Positions 46,301 to 55,254 of a DNA stretch of 64,000 bases are shown piece by piece (within the stretch, counting starts at the first letter, position 1; each line of letters starts with the position of its first letter). Origin of the DNA: Tetracentron sinense (Eukaryota > Streptophyta > Magnoliopsida > Trochodendrales > Trochodendraceae); NCBI GenBank assembly GCA_015143295.1, contig CM026570.1:22947250-23011249 (forward strand). The letters are read 5' to 3'. A program made the translations under genes and the position numbers. Below the pieces are notes generated by a model. The model worked only from the letters and a program-made list of their open reading frames with translations. It was not told the DNA's origin and made no database searches.

Positions 46301-47695
46301 GAATACATCTTTTTATGTAAGTTACATCAATATTATTGAATCATACATTGTCGTCAGCGCAAATCTTTGACCCCCTTTTCATTGCATCTCTTATATCCAT
46401 AGATGTTTTTTTTTTTAATTCTCATATGTGTATTAACATGTATTTTAACATTTCCTGAAGTTTCATAAAAAAAAATCCATGTTTTTTACTATTTTTTTCG
46501 ATTTTCCCTCCCCGTGCAATATTGTTCCCACGATATCAATAACTGTTGGACTATGTTTACACAAGCTCATACCATTTAACTAAAGCAATTCTAGAGAAGA
46601 TGCAAAAAGCATGAAAATAAATTGTCGTAAATGTATGTTCACATAGCATAAAGAAAATAATTCACAACTAAAACCATAAACCATTGCACCATACATACCC
46701 TTCTACTGCCACAAGACACCGATTCTTAGGAATTAGACGACGAAAAGAAGCCTTTTCATATACTGATTCAGATCGAGCATTGAACTGCAAGTTGGAACAA
46801 AGATCAGATAATACAATTCACCTACAGAAGAAACTGTAGACTTACAAAGTCATCCAAAAGTAAAGCATTTCAAATTCATTTTGTCGTAATAGAATTCAAT
46901 GAAAATCAGATAAGTCATCAATCTAAAATGAATGATTATATGATCTTCATTTGACCTATAGTGCCACCTAGAAACATTAATCAAACCCAGATAACATCTG
47001 TTTCTGCCTTAATAAATGATGAAACGGGCCAAACGGCACCATACCCATAATTTTGACCACGCCATACTTAGACCTTCCACAAAATAATAGAATCCCAATT
47101 GTTCCCCAGTGCCACTAATTACCCATTTTGTTTTTTTTTAATTTTAATAATAAAATTTTGGCGATAAGGGCCTACAAGCAGCTTGCCGATCTTCCTACAA
47201 CCAATTTTACTAGTTTAAATCCTCTCAGGATCAGAAACAATGAAATGGCATACCGATGATATGGTGGGTGGGATTGAAAATGGATATCAAGCAATTCAAA
47301 ATTCAGTTTGAGTTCGTGAAATGTCAATCGGAGAAAAAAAAAGGGTACTATGATTTACCATCTTATAGTGATCGGGCTTCTCAGTTTTGTTGGTGAAACT
47401 GGGAATGAGACCCCATTTCATGCAGTGAAGAACAGCCCCTTGGGCACCGGAACCCTCTTCTCTCCGAACAACAGGCAGATACGAACCAGGCGAAACATTG
47501 AAAGATGGACGATACCTGAAAAATTATACACAGATTTTAGGGTTAGGGTTAGGGTTCATTGGAGAGAGGTGAAATTAGGGCAGGAGAGAAGGGTGTTTAC
47601 AGGTCCATTTGCACAGTCGGGATGGAGCCATCGTCGATGTAGCAAGCCCTAGAAATGTCCCCTGCTCTGTGACTGCAACGAGCCCTTCCGCACAT
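34306..47695 (-). CDS. HMCES: SRAP-domain abasic-site processing protein (HMCES/YedK-like), 8 exons
   Basis: HMCES/YedK proteins shield abasic sites in single-stranded DNA by forming a thiazolidine crosslink through Cys2. Minus-strand exons, all GT-AG and in phase: 47695-47601, 47515-47359, 46784-46699, 39500-39388, 39109-39044, 35558-35449, 35292-35227, 34710-34306. They give 365 residues, and the start MCGRARC leaves Cys2 as the catalytic N-terminus after Met removal. Other SRAP landmarks: YRPSFNVSPG (exon 2), FNARSE (N86), VEGFYEWKKDG (E116), QPYYIH, LHDRMPVIL (H172), and PYEDPDLVWYPVTPAMG at the end of the domain. Residues 232-365 are a charged plant-type tail ending in QTTLFSYF (355-362), a canonical PCNA-interacting PIP box. 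KNLISKFF (239-246) is a weaker PIP-like motif. The gene spans 13.4 kb because introns 3 (7.2 kb) and 5 (3.5 kb) hold mobile elements. The exons look undamaged. I am very sure of the family and moderately sure of the exact exon 4 donor (GTCCAA). Confidence 0.93.
36413..36579. mobile_element. MITE with 8-bp target duplication, hAT-like
   Basis: Flanked by the perfect octamer CAAATGAG (36405-36412 and 36580-36587). Terminal inverted repeats of about 40 bp start AGTTCGGATGGGCAA on the left and end TTGCCCATCCGAACT(CAT) on the right. CGTCTGTGTCTT/AAGACACAGACG forms the inner part. 167 bp, with no coding capacity. An 8-bp duplication points to the hAT superfamily. Confidence 0.88.
37174..38069. mobile_element. 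Inverted-repeat element (about 0.9 kb), class unknown
   Basis: The left end ATGGTTTCAAATATTGG is mirrored at the right by CCGATATTTTGAATCAT. Inside, GATACG/CGTATC strings (37220-37300 and 37960-38050) also occur in inverted orientation. No transposase is present. The element is degraded and its boundaries are approximate. Confidence 0.5.
40397..40974. mobile_element. MITE with TTA target duplication, PIF/Harbinger-like
   Basis: Starts GTAACCCAAACCGTGAG and ends CTCTACGCTTTGGTTAC, flanked on both sides by TTA (40394-40396 and 40975-40977). CCGCTCTC/GAGAGCGG palindromes lie near 40427-40470. A 28-bp exact duplication (GGTTGACAGTGACAAGGTGA) lies at 40592-40650. 578 bp, no transposase. The TTA duplication suggests the PIF/Harbinger superfamily; hAT is an alternative. 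Confidence 0.65.
42430..43100 (+). pseudogene. LINE AP-endonuclease domain
   Basis: Recognisable landmarks in order: S*NIRGLG (Trp codon now a stop, about 42445), VLCIQETKL (about 42520-42546), WVFSGVW (about 42740-42760), GGDFNCIQFPHERR (about 42843-42885) and SDHVPIL (about 43078-43098). They match the endonuclease that nicks target DNA for target-primed reverse transcription. Several frameshifts separate them. Confidence 0.88.
43860..46190 (+). pseudogene. LINE reverse transcriptase, split by a solo LTR
   Basis: Segments include NNTFVILIPKR, LKDFHPISLVSSAYKIIAK, ISPHQGAL, CKIDMDKTYDNVNWEFLY (first catalytic Asp present), GDPLSPALFIIVSEALG, QFADDILVFCG with FADD at 44441-44452, and VSGLRVNLGKSE. 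The frame stops being LINE at 44709, inside VIEKF, and resumes after the LTR at 46058 with RLAGWKS and KLTLIKSTLRSLPTYYL. Stops at 44038 and 44306 and frameshifts near 44030 and 44160 show decay before or after the LTR insertion. Confidence 0.9.
44710..46057 (-). mobile_element. Solo LTR (1348 bp) inserted in the LINE
   Basis: Plus-strand ends are TGTTGCCCAAGG and GACTAACA, the same LTR family as 19172-20672 and 4614-6112. The flanking pentamers AAATT (44705-44709 and 46058-46062) are identical, a perfect 5-bp target duplication. With the LTR and one duplication ignored, the LINE frame reads on without a gap. Orientation is minus, judged from the copy at 19172 that has a primer-binding site. 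Confidence 0.93.
47516..47600 (-). other. Intron 1 of the HMCES-like gene, with telo-box run
   Basis: An 85-bp intron starting GTAAAC and ending TTTTTCAG (minus strand). It contains AACCCTAACCCTAACCCTAA (minus; plus strand TTAGGGTTAGGG near 47538-47558), a telo-box-like run that in many plant genes lies close to the transcription start. Confidence 0.75.
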
Positions 47696-47836
47696 TCTCT
47701 CTCTCTCTCTCTCTCGGACTGGGAGCGCGGGAAATGTCTCATTTTTTGTTTCTTAGGAAAATTAATTATAGGTCGACGGATTATTATTATTATTATTTTT
47801 TTTTTTCCTATAAATTTTGTAATTTCTTTTAACATT
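47696..47836 (-). promoter_or_regulatory. 5' UTR and core promoter region of the HMCES-like gene
   Basis: A (GA)n run (47696-47715 on plus as TC repeats) directly precedes the start codon. Further up on the minus strand are CCTATAATTAATTTTCC (about 47756-47772), a weak TATA-like sequence, an (AAT)n tract and poly-A. The promoter space between the ATG and the MITE is only 141 bp. Confidence 0.5.
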
Positions 47837-48006
47837 GGATTACCTCTAGCGCACGCCCGCGGCCTCAGTCGTCCACTCATCATATGTCATGTGGTGATAA
47901 GGGGAGAGATATCAATTGGTGATAAGTCAAAAGAGAAGAAAATGAAATGACTTCTCCCCTTTTTAGCACCACATGCCGATTGATGAGTGGACGCCCGAGG
48001 TAATCC
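47837..48006 (+). mobile_element. MITE copy (family M1) upstream of the HMCES-like gene
   Basis: Terminal inverted repeats: the left arm has GGATTACCTC, a 16-20 bp extra stretch, then CGTCCACTCATCA and CATGTGGTG. The right arm is CACCACATG ... TGATGAGTGGACG, then CCCGAGGTAATCC. The centre, GGGGAGAGATATC with AAGTCAAAAGAGAAG, aligns with 22129-22266 and the reverse of 30261-30420. No clear target duplication was seen. Confidence 0.75.
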
Positions 48007-48269
48007 GACGCCATTTTTTTAAGGAGTGCTAGCCAGAATCGCATTTACTCCAAACATTTCCACGTATGCAAGAGTAGTTATAACACATGGAGATGTTTGA
48101 TACCTTTATAGATAAAATATTTATAAAAAAAACTAAAAAAAGGAAGTGTTTGACATTTGTAGCCACCAAATTGTGTCTTCGGAAGATTTGCAACTGGAGC
48201 TAGCAAAATCTTTTTTTTTTGGCTAAGGATATCTTTCTTTTTTTGTATGAGACACATAGTTAGGCCACA

Positions 48270-48510
48270 ACCCCAGTTAGCAAGTCAATATTTGTTCTAA
48301 GTTAAAGGCGGGTGGAGAGTGCAACCCACTCTTACCCTCTCGGGAATGGAACCCGGAACCTCCTTCCTAAAGAAGGGATACACCTACCACTGAGCTAAGA
48401 ATATCATCTAGTGGTTAGCTTTGGGGATTGGAGCTCTTGCTCATCCCTCAGGGGAATAGATCCCAAGACCGCTCACTTGAAAGAGGTCACACTTCACCAT
48501 TGGAGCAAGA
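48270..48510 (-). mobile_element. tRNA-derived SINE with two tRNA-like modules
   Basis: On the minus strand there are two polymerase III promoter-like modules. The first (upstream) has box A-like GCTCCAATGGTGAAG (48505-48491) and box B-like GGTCTTGGGATCTATTCCC (48470-48452). The second has TAGCTCAGTGGTAG (48397-48384) and GGTTCCGGGTTCCATTCCC (48360-48342). Spacing of about 25-30 bp between the boxes of each module fits tRNA heads. There is no cloverleaf good enough for a real tRNA gene. A related tail (GGGTTGCACTCTCC) follows. Confidence 0.65.
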
Positions 48511-49719
48511 GGTGAGGCGTTATTAATCTTGTATTTACCAAAAGTGGAATGTTAGCCCACTCTTAGTCAACTCCTACTCTAAAGCCTCTACCAAGTACCA
48601 ATCACTTGTCCATTATTTATGAGAGAGAGTTTTAACTGTTGTTACTGATTAAATAATGAATAGGTAGTTGGTGTTCTTGATGAGAGAGAGTTTTAACGTT
48701 GTAAGTGATTAAATAATGAATAGGTAGTTAGTGGAGGCTGAGATTAAGGCTAGCACGCTTCATGCCAGAAACTACCTATTTTTAACCACCATGCCAAATG
48801 TTAAAAACATTTACAAAATATTCATTGGGTAGTTCTTTTGCAAGAATTTTGGGGCATGAATTTAGATCATGTTCTTTTGTTCAAATGTTTGGGACTTTAA
48901 ACAATTGCGAGCATTAAAGTTTCTACAAAGCCAATATAATAAAGTTCCAAACTCTCAGGACTTTAAACAATTCGTAACATGATTTTTTGTTGTTGTTGTA
49001 AATTAATCTCTTAATTGGTGTAACGAAAAACTTCTTTACTCAATGGTCATGTCATTATTTAAAGACCTTCTTTAATCTGAACATATTATTTACTTGTATC
49101 ATCGTGTTACATATGCTATTATAGCCTACATTTGTTTTTATGGGTAGTTTTTATAATAATATATATGGCACCATAAAATAAATGACTTGGATGTGCAAAT
49201 CATAGCATGCAAGATTTGTTGTGATTAGTAAAAGATTCACTCGATATCTTATATTATATAACTTAGATTTACAATTATTTTTTTTTATGTATAGACATGT
49301 TTAGTGTATTGGAGTTTAAATAAGTCATATTATTTGTAATAGTTGCATTGTGTATTAGAGTTTAAAAAATTGTAATACATTGAATTCACTATGCTCGATG
49401 GTTTAGTTGTAGCCTAGTTCATCAAGGAGTATTTATGTTTTCATAACTCAAAGATCTACAAAATACAAAAATACTCATGGCTCTGTTCTTTTGGTAGAAT
49501 TTTCAATGTATAGAACTTTCAATATTCTGGAACAATGAAACTAGAACTTTAATATTCAAGAATTCTTAAGTTTGTTGCTCTTTTGAGGTGGAACTTTGAC
49601 TGAAAATTCATAACTTTAAAATCTTTTGTTCTTTTTACATGTAGCATTGTTGGGTGAAACTTTACTTTTAAAAAAAAGTTTTTACAAATCTAATATTTTA
49701 TAAAAAAGAGAAGTCACAA

Positions 49720-50360
49720 AAAGGCAAAAAGTATCCAAGAATTTATATAAAAAATACCCTCATTTTTTCCAACATGTCCCTCAAGTTTTATATTCAAAAT
49801 GCCCTTATGTCATTTTTTTCTAACATATCTCTAAAGTTATATTTTCCAAAATGCTCATAATTTTGTATTCCCAACATATCCCTCAAGTTGATTTCCTAAA
49901 ATACCCTAACATTATTTTCTTTATTTCTGAAATGCCCCCTAAAATTGCTATACCAAAATTCTATGTCCAAAATGCCCCTTTAATTTTTTCTTATACCCTC
50001 AATTTTTTTTAGTTTCCAAAAACCCCTCAAGTTTCTATACCCAAAGCCTTCCTAAATACTCAAAATGCTCGTCAAGTTTTTCGATATCTAAAATGACCTT
50101 AAAATTTTTATACCCAAGATGCCCAATTAAAATGCCCTTAATTTTTGTGGTTCTCAAAATGTCCATCAAGTCAAGTTTCTATACCTACAAGGCCATTCAT
50201 TTTTTGTTCCCAACCTGCCCCTTAATTTCTATACTTAATCTCTTAATTTTTTTTAAAATGCCCCATTAAATGAAGTTTTTATAGCCAAAATGTCCCTCAA
50301 TTTTCTATACCCAAAGTGTCCATCAATGTTTTTTCCAAAATATCCCTCAAGTTTCTATAC
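49720..50360. repeat. Degenerate tandem tract (AAAATGCCC...TCAAGTTT)
   Basis: Units of roughly 25-40 bp combine CCAAAATGCCC(C/T)TCAAGTTT with TTCTATAC, repeated about 18-20 times with heavy drift. No reading frame. Confidence 0.75.
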
Positions 50361-51411
50361 TATTATTTTATTATTATAATAAGTGTATTTTATTCTTATT
50401 ATAATAAACATATTATTTTATTATAATAAAATGTAAGAGCTATGCATGTGCCTTGCACATGCACACCCAACTAATTACTTTGAAAATCACATGTAAGAGT
50501 GATATTTTTATCATTACAATAAGAAAATATAAAGAGAGAATTTTTGTAATTTCTAATTGATCAATTATCGTTATGCACGTGCGATGCACATGAGTGAACA
50601 GTCTTTTTGAATGCAAAAAAATGTACACAATGATAGGATGAGAAATATTGATTTGAGCAAATTTAAAATGCTAAAACATATCGAATCTTGTTTTAATGAT
50701 ATGCTAGTGTCTAACATAGTAATAAATCGTTAGTTCAATGTCAGTGATTCATATAACAGATTCTATAATGTTTTTGAGATATGAAAATTTACTAAGCACA
50801 GTTAACATGACATCGATGGTAATTTTAGCAATCTAAAGATCAAAGTTAACCAGTACAAATTTGGAAAGTAATGTATAGTTGATAAACTACTTAGGATGAC
50901 ACATGCCCATCTATTTCAACCCTATTAATTGTGGTTAAGGTTCATTAACCTTAGGGTTCAACAATATAACCTTGGTTTTAAGAAAAAAATATTAATAAAA
51001 TATTTAACTCTGGTAAAGAATTAGAACCATTTAAAAATTACTTCACTGAAGAGTTAGAAATTTTTTACCAAAGTTAAATAAATCATTAATAGTCATTGTG
51101 GTTAGGTTTCATATCACTTACCTTTTAACGACCTTTAAATGTGGTTAAGATTTAATAACACTTAGGGGTCAATGATTTAACATTGTTTATTAGCAAATAA
51201 ATATTAATCGGAAGAGTTAAAAATTCATAATTAGAGTTAACTAATTTTTTAACCGTAAGGGTAAAATAATCTAATATTGGTATTTAGAAAATAATATTTT
51301 AAAAATATTAACCCGAAGGGTTAAAAATTAGTTAGCATAGTTAAAAAAAAACTTTAAATATGGTTACGATTAACTAATCTCTAGGGTGCATCCATTTACA
51401 ATTTTTTTTAG

Positions 51412-52030
51412 AAATAAAACAATTAAAAAAACTAATCGTAGGTATTAAAAAAAATCAATGCGTGGAGCAAACTATTATGCATTATTAAAGAAGAGATTTC
51501 ATTTATATTTCACTTACGGCTGTGTCATCGTGCCCCTTTTAATACCCCTTTCACCCTGATTAAGCTTAACTAAAGTAAAGTTAAGTTTTTTTTTTTCCTA
51601 AAAACCAAGTTTGGATTCCTTACCCTATGGGTGAGTAAAGCCTAACCACAGTTAGTTAGTGATAAAAAGTGGGAGTGGACCAATCAAGACAGGCCATTTT
51701 ATTACATAAAGGTCGGTCCTCATTTATTTACTTTTTAGAAATAAAACAATTGAAAAAAAAATTGCTAAAGGTATTAAAAAAAATTAATGCGTGGAGCAAA
51801 ATATTGTGCAACATTAAAGAAGGATTTCATTTATATTTAACTTACCGATGTGTCTCGTACGCCTTTTAACACCCCTTTAACCCTGATTAAGCTTAACTAA
51901 AGTAAAGTCAAGATTTTTAAAAAAAAACCAAGGTTGGATTGCTCACTCTAGGGGCTAGTAAAGCTTAACCACAATTAGTTAGTGTTAAAAAAGTGGGGAG
52001 TGGACCAATGATGACCAGCCATTTCGATTT
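51412..52030. repeat. Tandem direct duplication, period about 325 bp
   Basis: 51412-51705 and 51736-52025 align throughout. Shared strings include AGAAATAAAACAATT, AATGCGTGGAGCAAA, CACCCTGATTAAGCTTAACT or CCCTGATTAAGCTTAACT, AGTAAAG and GTGGACCAAT. About 10-15 per cent differences by eye. Confidence 0.85.
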
Positions 52031-53040
52031 CCATGCAAACCATCACACCAACCAAGGTAAAAGTAGTTAGTGGAAATTGATTTAGTAAAGGTTGCCTTTT
52101 TTATGTTTTAAAATTTGAGGTGTTTGTTTCATGAAAGATCATCCCTACATAATCATCTAAAAATCTGGGGTTTTTTTTGTTTTACTGTTTTTGGAAGATT
52201 GTTTTCATACATCCTATTAGAATCATCAACGGGAAACAAAACCACTTATTTTCTACATTGAACTTAGAAAGCCAAATTTAATAGCAGTCATTGAAATCAA
52301 ATTTAACTAAAAATCTAAAAATCTGTGTTTTTTTTCTTCGTTTTGTTGTTTTTGGGGTCTTCGTTTTCATTCATACCATTAGAAGCGACATCAGGAAACA
52401 ATCCCATTAGAAGTGACAGCGGGAAACAAACCCACTTCATTTTCATACATCCCATTAAAATCAATAATAATAAATAAATAAATAACCATAATTTCGAGTT
52501 CATTCACTCCTCTTGTCTTCTATGTTCTTTAATGGTGACAATCAATATATCATTTCCTATTTTGATGAGTCAATTAAGATTGCAAGGAAAACTGGAATTT
52601 AAATTCAAATCTATAAAGCTAATTAAAGGGAGGAGAGAAGGTAACATGTTGTGATACTTTTAGGCTTTGCTACCAAGCGTTCATCGACTTTCCCTGCAGT
52701 CCCGATAATGAATGAGGAGCATAGATTGAGAGGTCTGCGATTTCAGATGTCTTGATTGTATAGAAATAGTAGCAATGTCTATTAGCAAGGTATGAAGAGA
52801 AGAGGGAGAGTCTCGGTGAAGGTAATGGTGGATTGGAGTCGTGGGTAAATGAGGTGCTTAATATGAGGACGAAACGGTTTCTACCATAGTATAGTTACTT
52901 ATCACCTAAGAGAAGAGATAATATTAGAGAAATAGTAGGCTAGGAAATAGTAGAGATTTTAGGGTAATTTTACAGAGATATTTTTGAGGTAATGTTATCC
53001 ACCCTTCTCACATTATAATAATAAAGATAAATGTGAACAA
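52031..53040. other. AT-rich non-coding DNA
   Basis: No gene. Short phrases such as ATTAGAA(T/G)...GGGAAACAAA...CCACTT recur at 52205, 52377 and 52405, a minor local repeat. Confidence 0.5.
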
Positions 53041-53950
53041 GATATTTTTGCATTTGATATAATACACATGAGGGATATGTTTGTCATTTTGGAAAATATA
53101 TGTGAAGAATTTTTATTTTATAAAATATATGTAGAGAGGTATATTGCCATTTTTAAAAATACTTATGGAGAGGGTATTTTTATTATTTTGGAAAATAAAT
53201 GTTAAGATGGGTATTATTATCAATTTGAAGATATATTTAAAGAGTGATATTCTGTCATTTTGGAAAATCTACATGGAGGGGTATTTTTGTTATTTTAAAA
53301 ATATATGTGAAGATGAGTTTTATTATCATTTTAGAAATACACATGTGTAGAAGGGTATTTTTTTTGTTATTTTGAAAAATAATTGTGGAGAGGAATATTT
53401 TGTCATTTTTTAAAATATATGTGAAGAGGGTACCTTATTGTCAATTTAAATATAAATTTGGAGAAGGGTATGTTTATTTTTTTGAAAAATATGGGAAGAG
53501 GGGTATTATTATCATTTTAAAAATATATTTCAAGAGTTGTATTTCATCTTTTCAAAAAATACATGTGGAGGGGTATTTTTATTATTTTAAAAAATATATT
53601 TGAAAAGCGGTATTTTTGTTATTTTAGAAAATACATGTGAAAAGAGGTATTTTGTCATTTTTTGAAAATACTTGTGGGAGAATGATATTTTATCATTTTT
53701 AAGAATATATGTGAAGAAAAATATTATTATCATTATAAAAATATATTTAAAGATTGGTATTTTTGTCATTTCCAAAATATATGTGAATGGGAGGTTTTAT
53801 TGTCATTTTAAGAAATATATTTGGCGAGGGTATTTATATTTTATAAAATACATGTAACAAAGGATAGATGTGTATTTTTTTATTTTGAAATATAATTAGT
53901 GATTTTTTTGTCATTTTGATAAATATATATGAAGAAAAATACATTTTGGT
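53040..53950. repeat. Degenerate tandem tract (GGGTATTTTTGTCATTTT...AAATATATGTGAAGA)
   Basis: About 14-16 units of 50-65 bp, each with GGTATTTT(T/G)(T/A)(T/C)ATTTT followed by AAA(A/T)TATATGTG(A/G)AGAGG. The open frames over it on both strands are repeat artefacts. Its reverse complement resembles the tract at 49720-50360 in composition. Confidence 0.8.
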
Positions 53951-54410
53951 GAAATAGAGTCTTAATTAAAAGTTTCACAAGTGTAAAACTTAAAAGGTCC
54001 GGACTTTTGAGGGGAACTTAAAAAAATTTATTTGTTGAATTTTTGCACCCTATGGAACAATAAAGTTTCAGACATTAAGTAAAAGACATGCATGGAACAA
54101 TAAAAGTTTCGGAACTTTAAAAGTTCAACCATAATAATAGAGCTAATGGAGCTTACACGAAGAAGATAAAAATTAATGTCGAATGAAGTAATAAAATTAA
54201 TAAATTTTTTTAAGTATTTCAAAATCTTAGAAACATTGTCCAAGTCAAAAGAACATCAAAATTCAAGGTCCATAGAATTTAGTCACAAAGTCCCGGGAAC
54301 AAAAGAACAATGAACACAAATGTCTCAAGACTTATAAAGGCCTGAAACTGGTTTTTGTGAGACTTGTAAGTGCCCAAAGATTTGATATTCTGACAAAAGA
54401 ACATTGCCTT

Positions 54411-55254
54411 TATTATTTTTAGTTAGTGAAAATGTGCTCTTACCTCATTCTTCCACACCATAAATCCTAATTAACACACGAGAAAAAACAATGACAACAA
54501 TCTCATTTTCTCTTCAATCTTCATTCCCAATGTAGATTCACCTCTCATCTCTACTTTCTCCCATCCAAAAATGATAGGCACCAATGAGAAATCTATCGGT
54601 CCTTGAAGCTTGAAAGAAATATCATAAGAGTAGCGGCATGAGCATTGTTGGTGCTTTCACCTGGTATGTACCTAGCCTATCTATTACGATAAAACGATAT
54701 CAAATCAAATAGGCAACCAAGATTTAACCTTTCAAGCAAAAGGATTTTTGTGCTTTTGCAATGGTGTGTCTGTGGTAAGTTGTTGGCTCAATGACTTTTT
54801 CTTATTTTATGGAATTTGTGAGTTTGAAAAGTCGATTTTATCATGATTTTCACAAATTTCATTATGTACTTATTTCCTCAACAACTAGTGCAATGCATAA
54901 TATTTCATCTTTTGCTATAATGGAATAAAAGATGATTATCACTAAGAGAATGCAAGTCAGAGCACTTTGGAGTTTCATCGATGTTTTTCTTAAAGATTCT
55001 AGATAAATTGGGGTTCTTGATTTTCACACTTTTTATTTTGCTACTTTGATCAAGAAGTCGCGTGTTGAATCTTGAGTTATTCAAGTATTTTGAAAATGAC
55101 TATACTGAATAGAACAATGAGGTTCATTTGAATTCGTCGCTAAGAGCATTGTGCAAGGTGTTGGGATGAGCAATTTAATCATCTCTCAAAATATCTCTGG
55201 ATGTGAAATGGGCATTAATTATAAGAACTCTATATTTAACAAAGAAACAAGATC
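54411..55254. other. Intergenic DNA, no gene seen
   Basis: AT-rich, with short open frames only and no recognisable motif or repeat. Confidence 0.4.

Larger units (their letters stand above)
39501..46698 (-). other. Intron 3 of the HMCES-like gene, enlarged by nested insertions
   Basis: The 7.2-kb intron splits a Gly codon between VAVE and FYEW. About 6.2 kb is a LINE (about 40030-46200) that contains a MITE and a solo LTR. The first 500 bp at the exon 4 side are ordinary intron sequence. Confidence 0.85.
48834..54410. mobile_element. Candidate large non-autonomous inverted-repeat element
   Basis: GTTCTTTTG strings in plus orientation occur on the left (48838, 48871, 49486), and CAAAAGAAC in inverted orientation on the right (about 54246, 54298 and 54400). 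Neighbouring phrases also mirror, for example TGTTTGGGACTTT (48886) and AAAGTCCCGGGAACA (54289). Inside are two degenerate tandem tracts, a tandem duplication of about 320 bp and no transposase. No target duplication was found, so it could also be a cluster of smaller related elements. Confidence 0.45.

Noticed and set aside
47350-47950. Plus-strand frames of 100 and 113 codons
   Set aside because: They overlap exons 1-2 and the promoter of the minus-strand HMCES-like gene, where the minus strand gives conserved SRAP motifs and valid splice sites.
48342-48505. Functional tRNA genes
   Set aside because: Box A and B are recognisable but the arms do not pair into a cloverleaf. The two modules and the tail fit a SINE better.
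53144-53857. Open frames of 60-72 codons on both strands
   Set aside because: They follow a degenerate AT-rich tandem tract and have low-complexity Phe/Ile/Lys composition with no domain.
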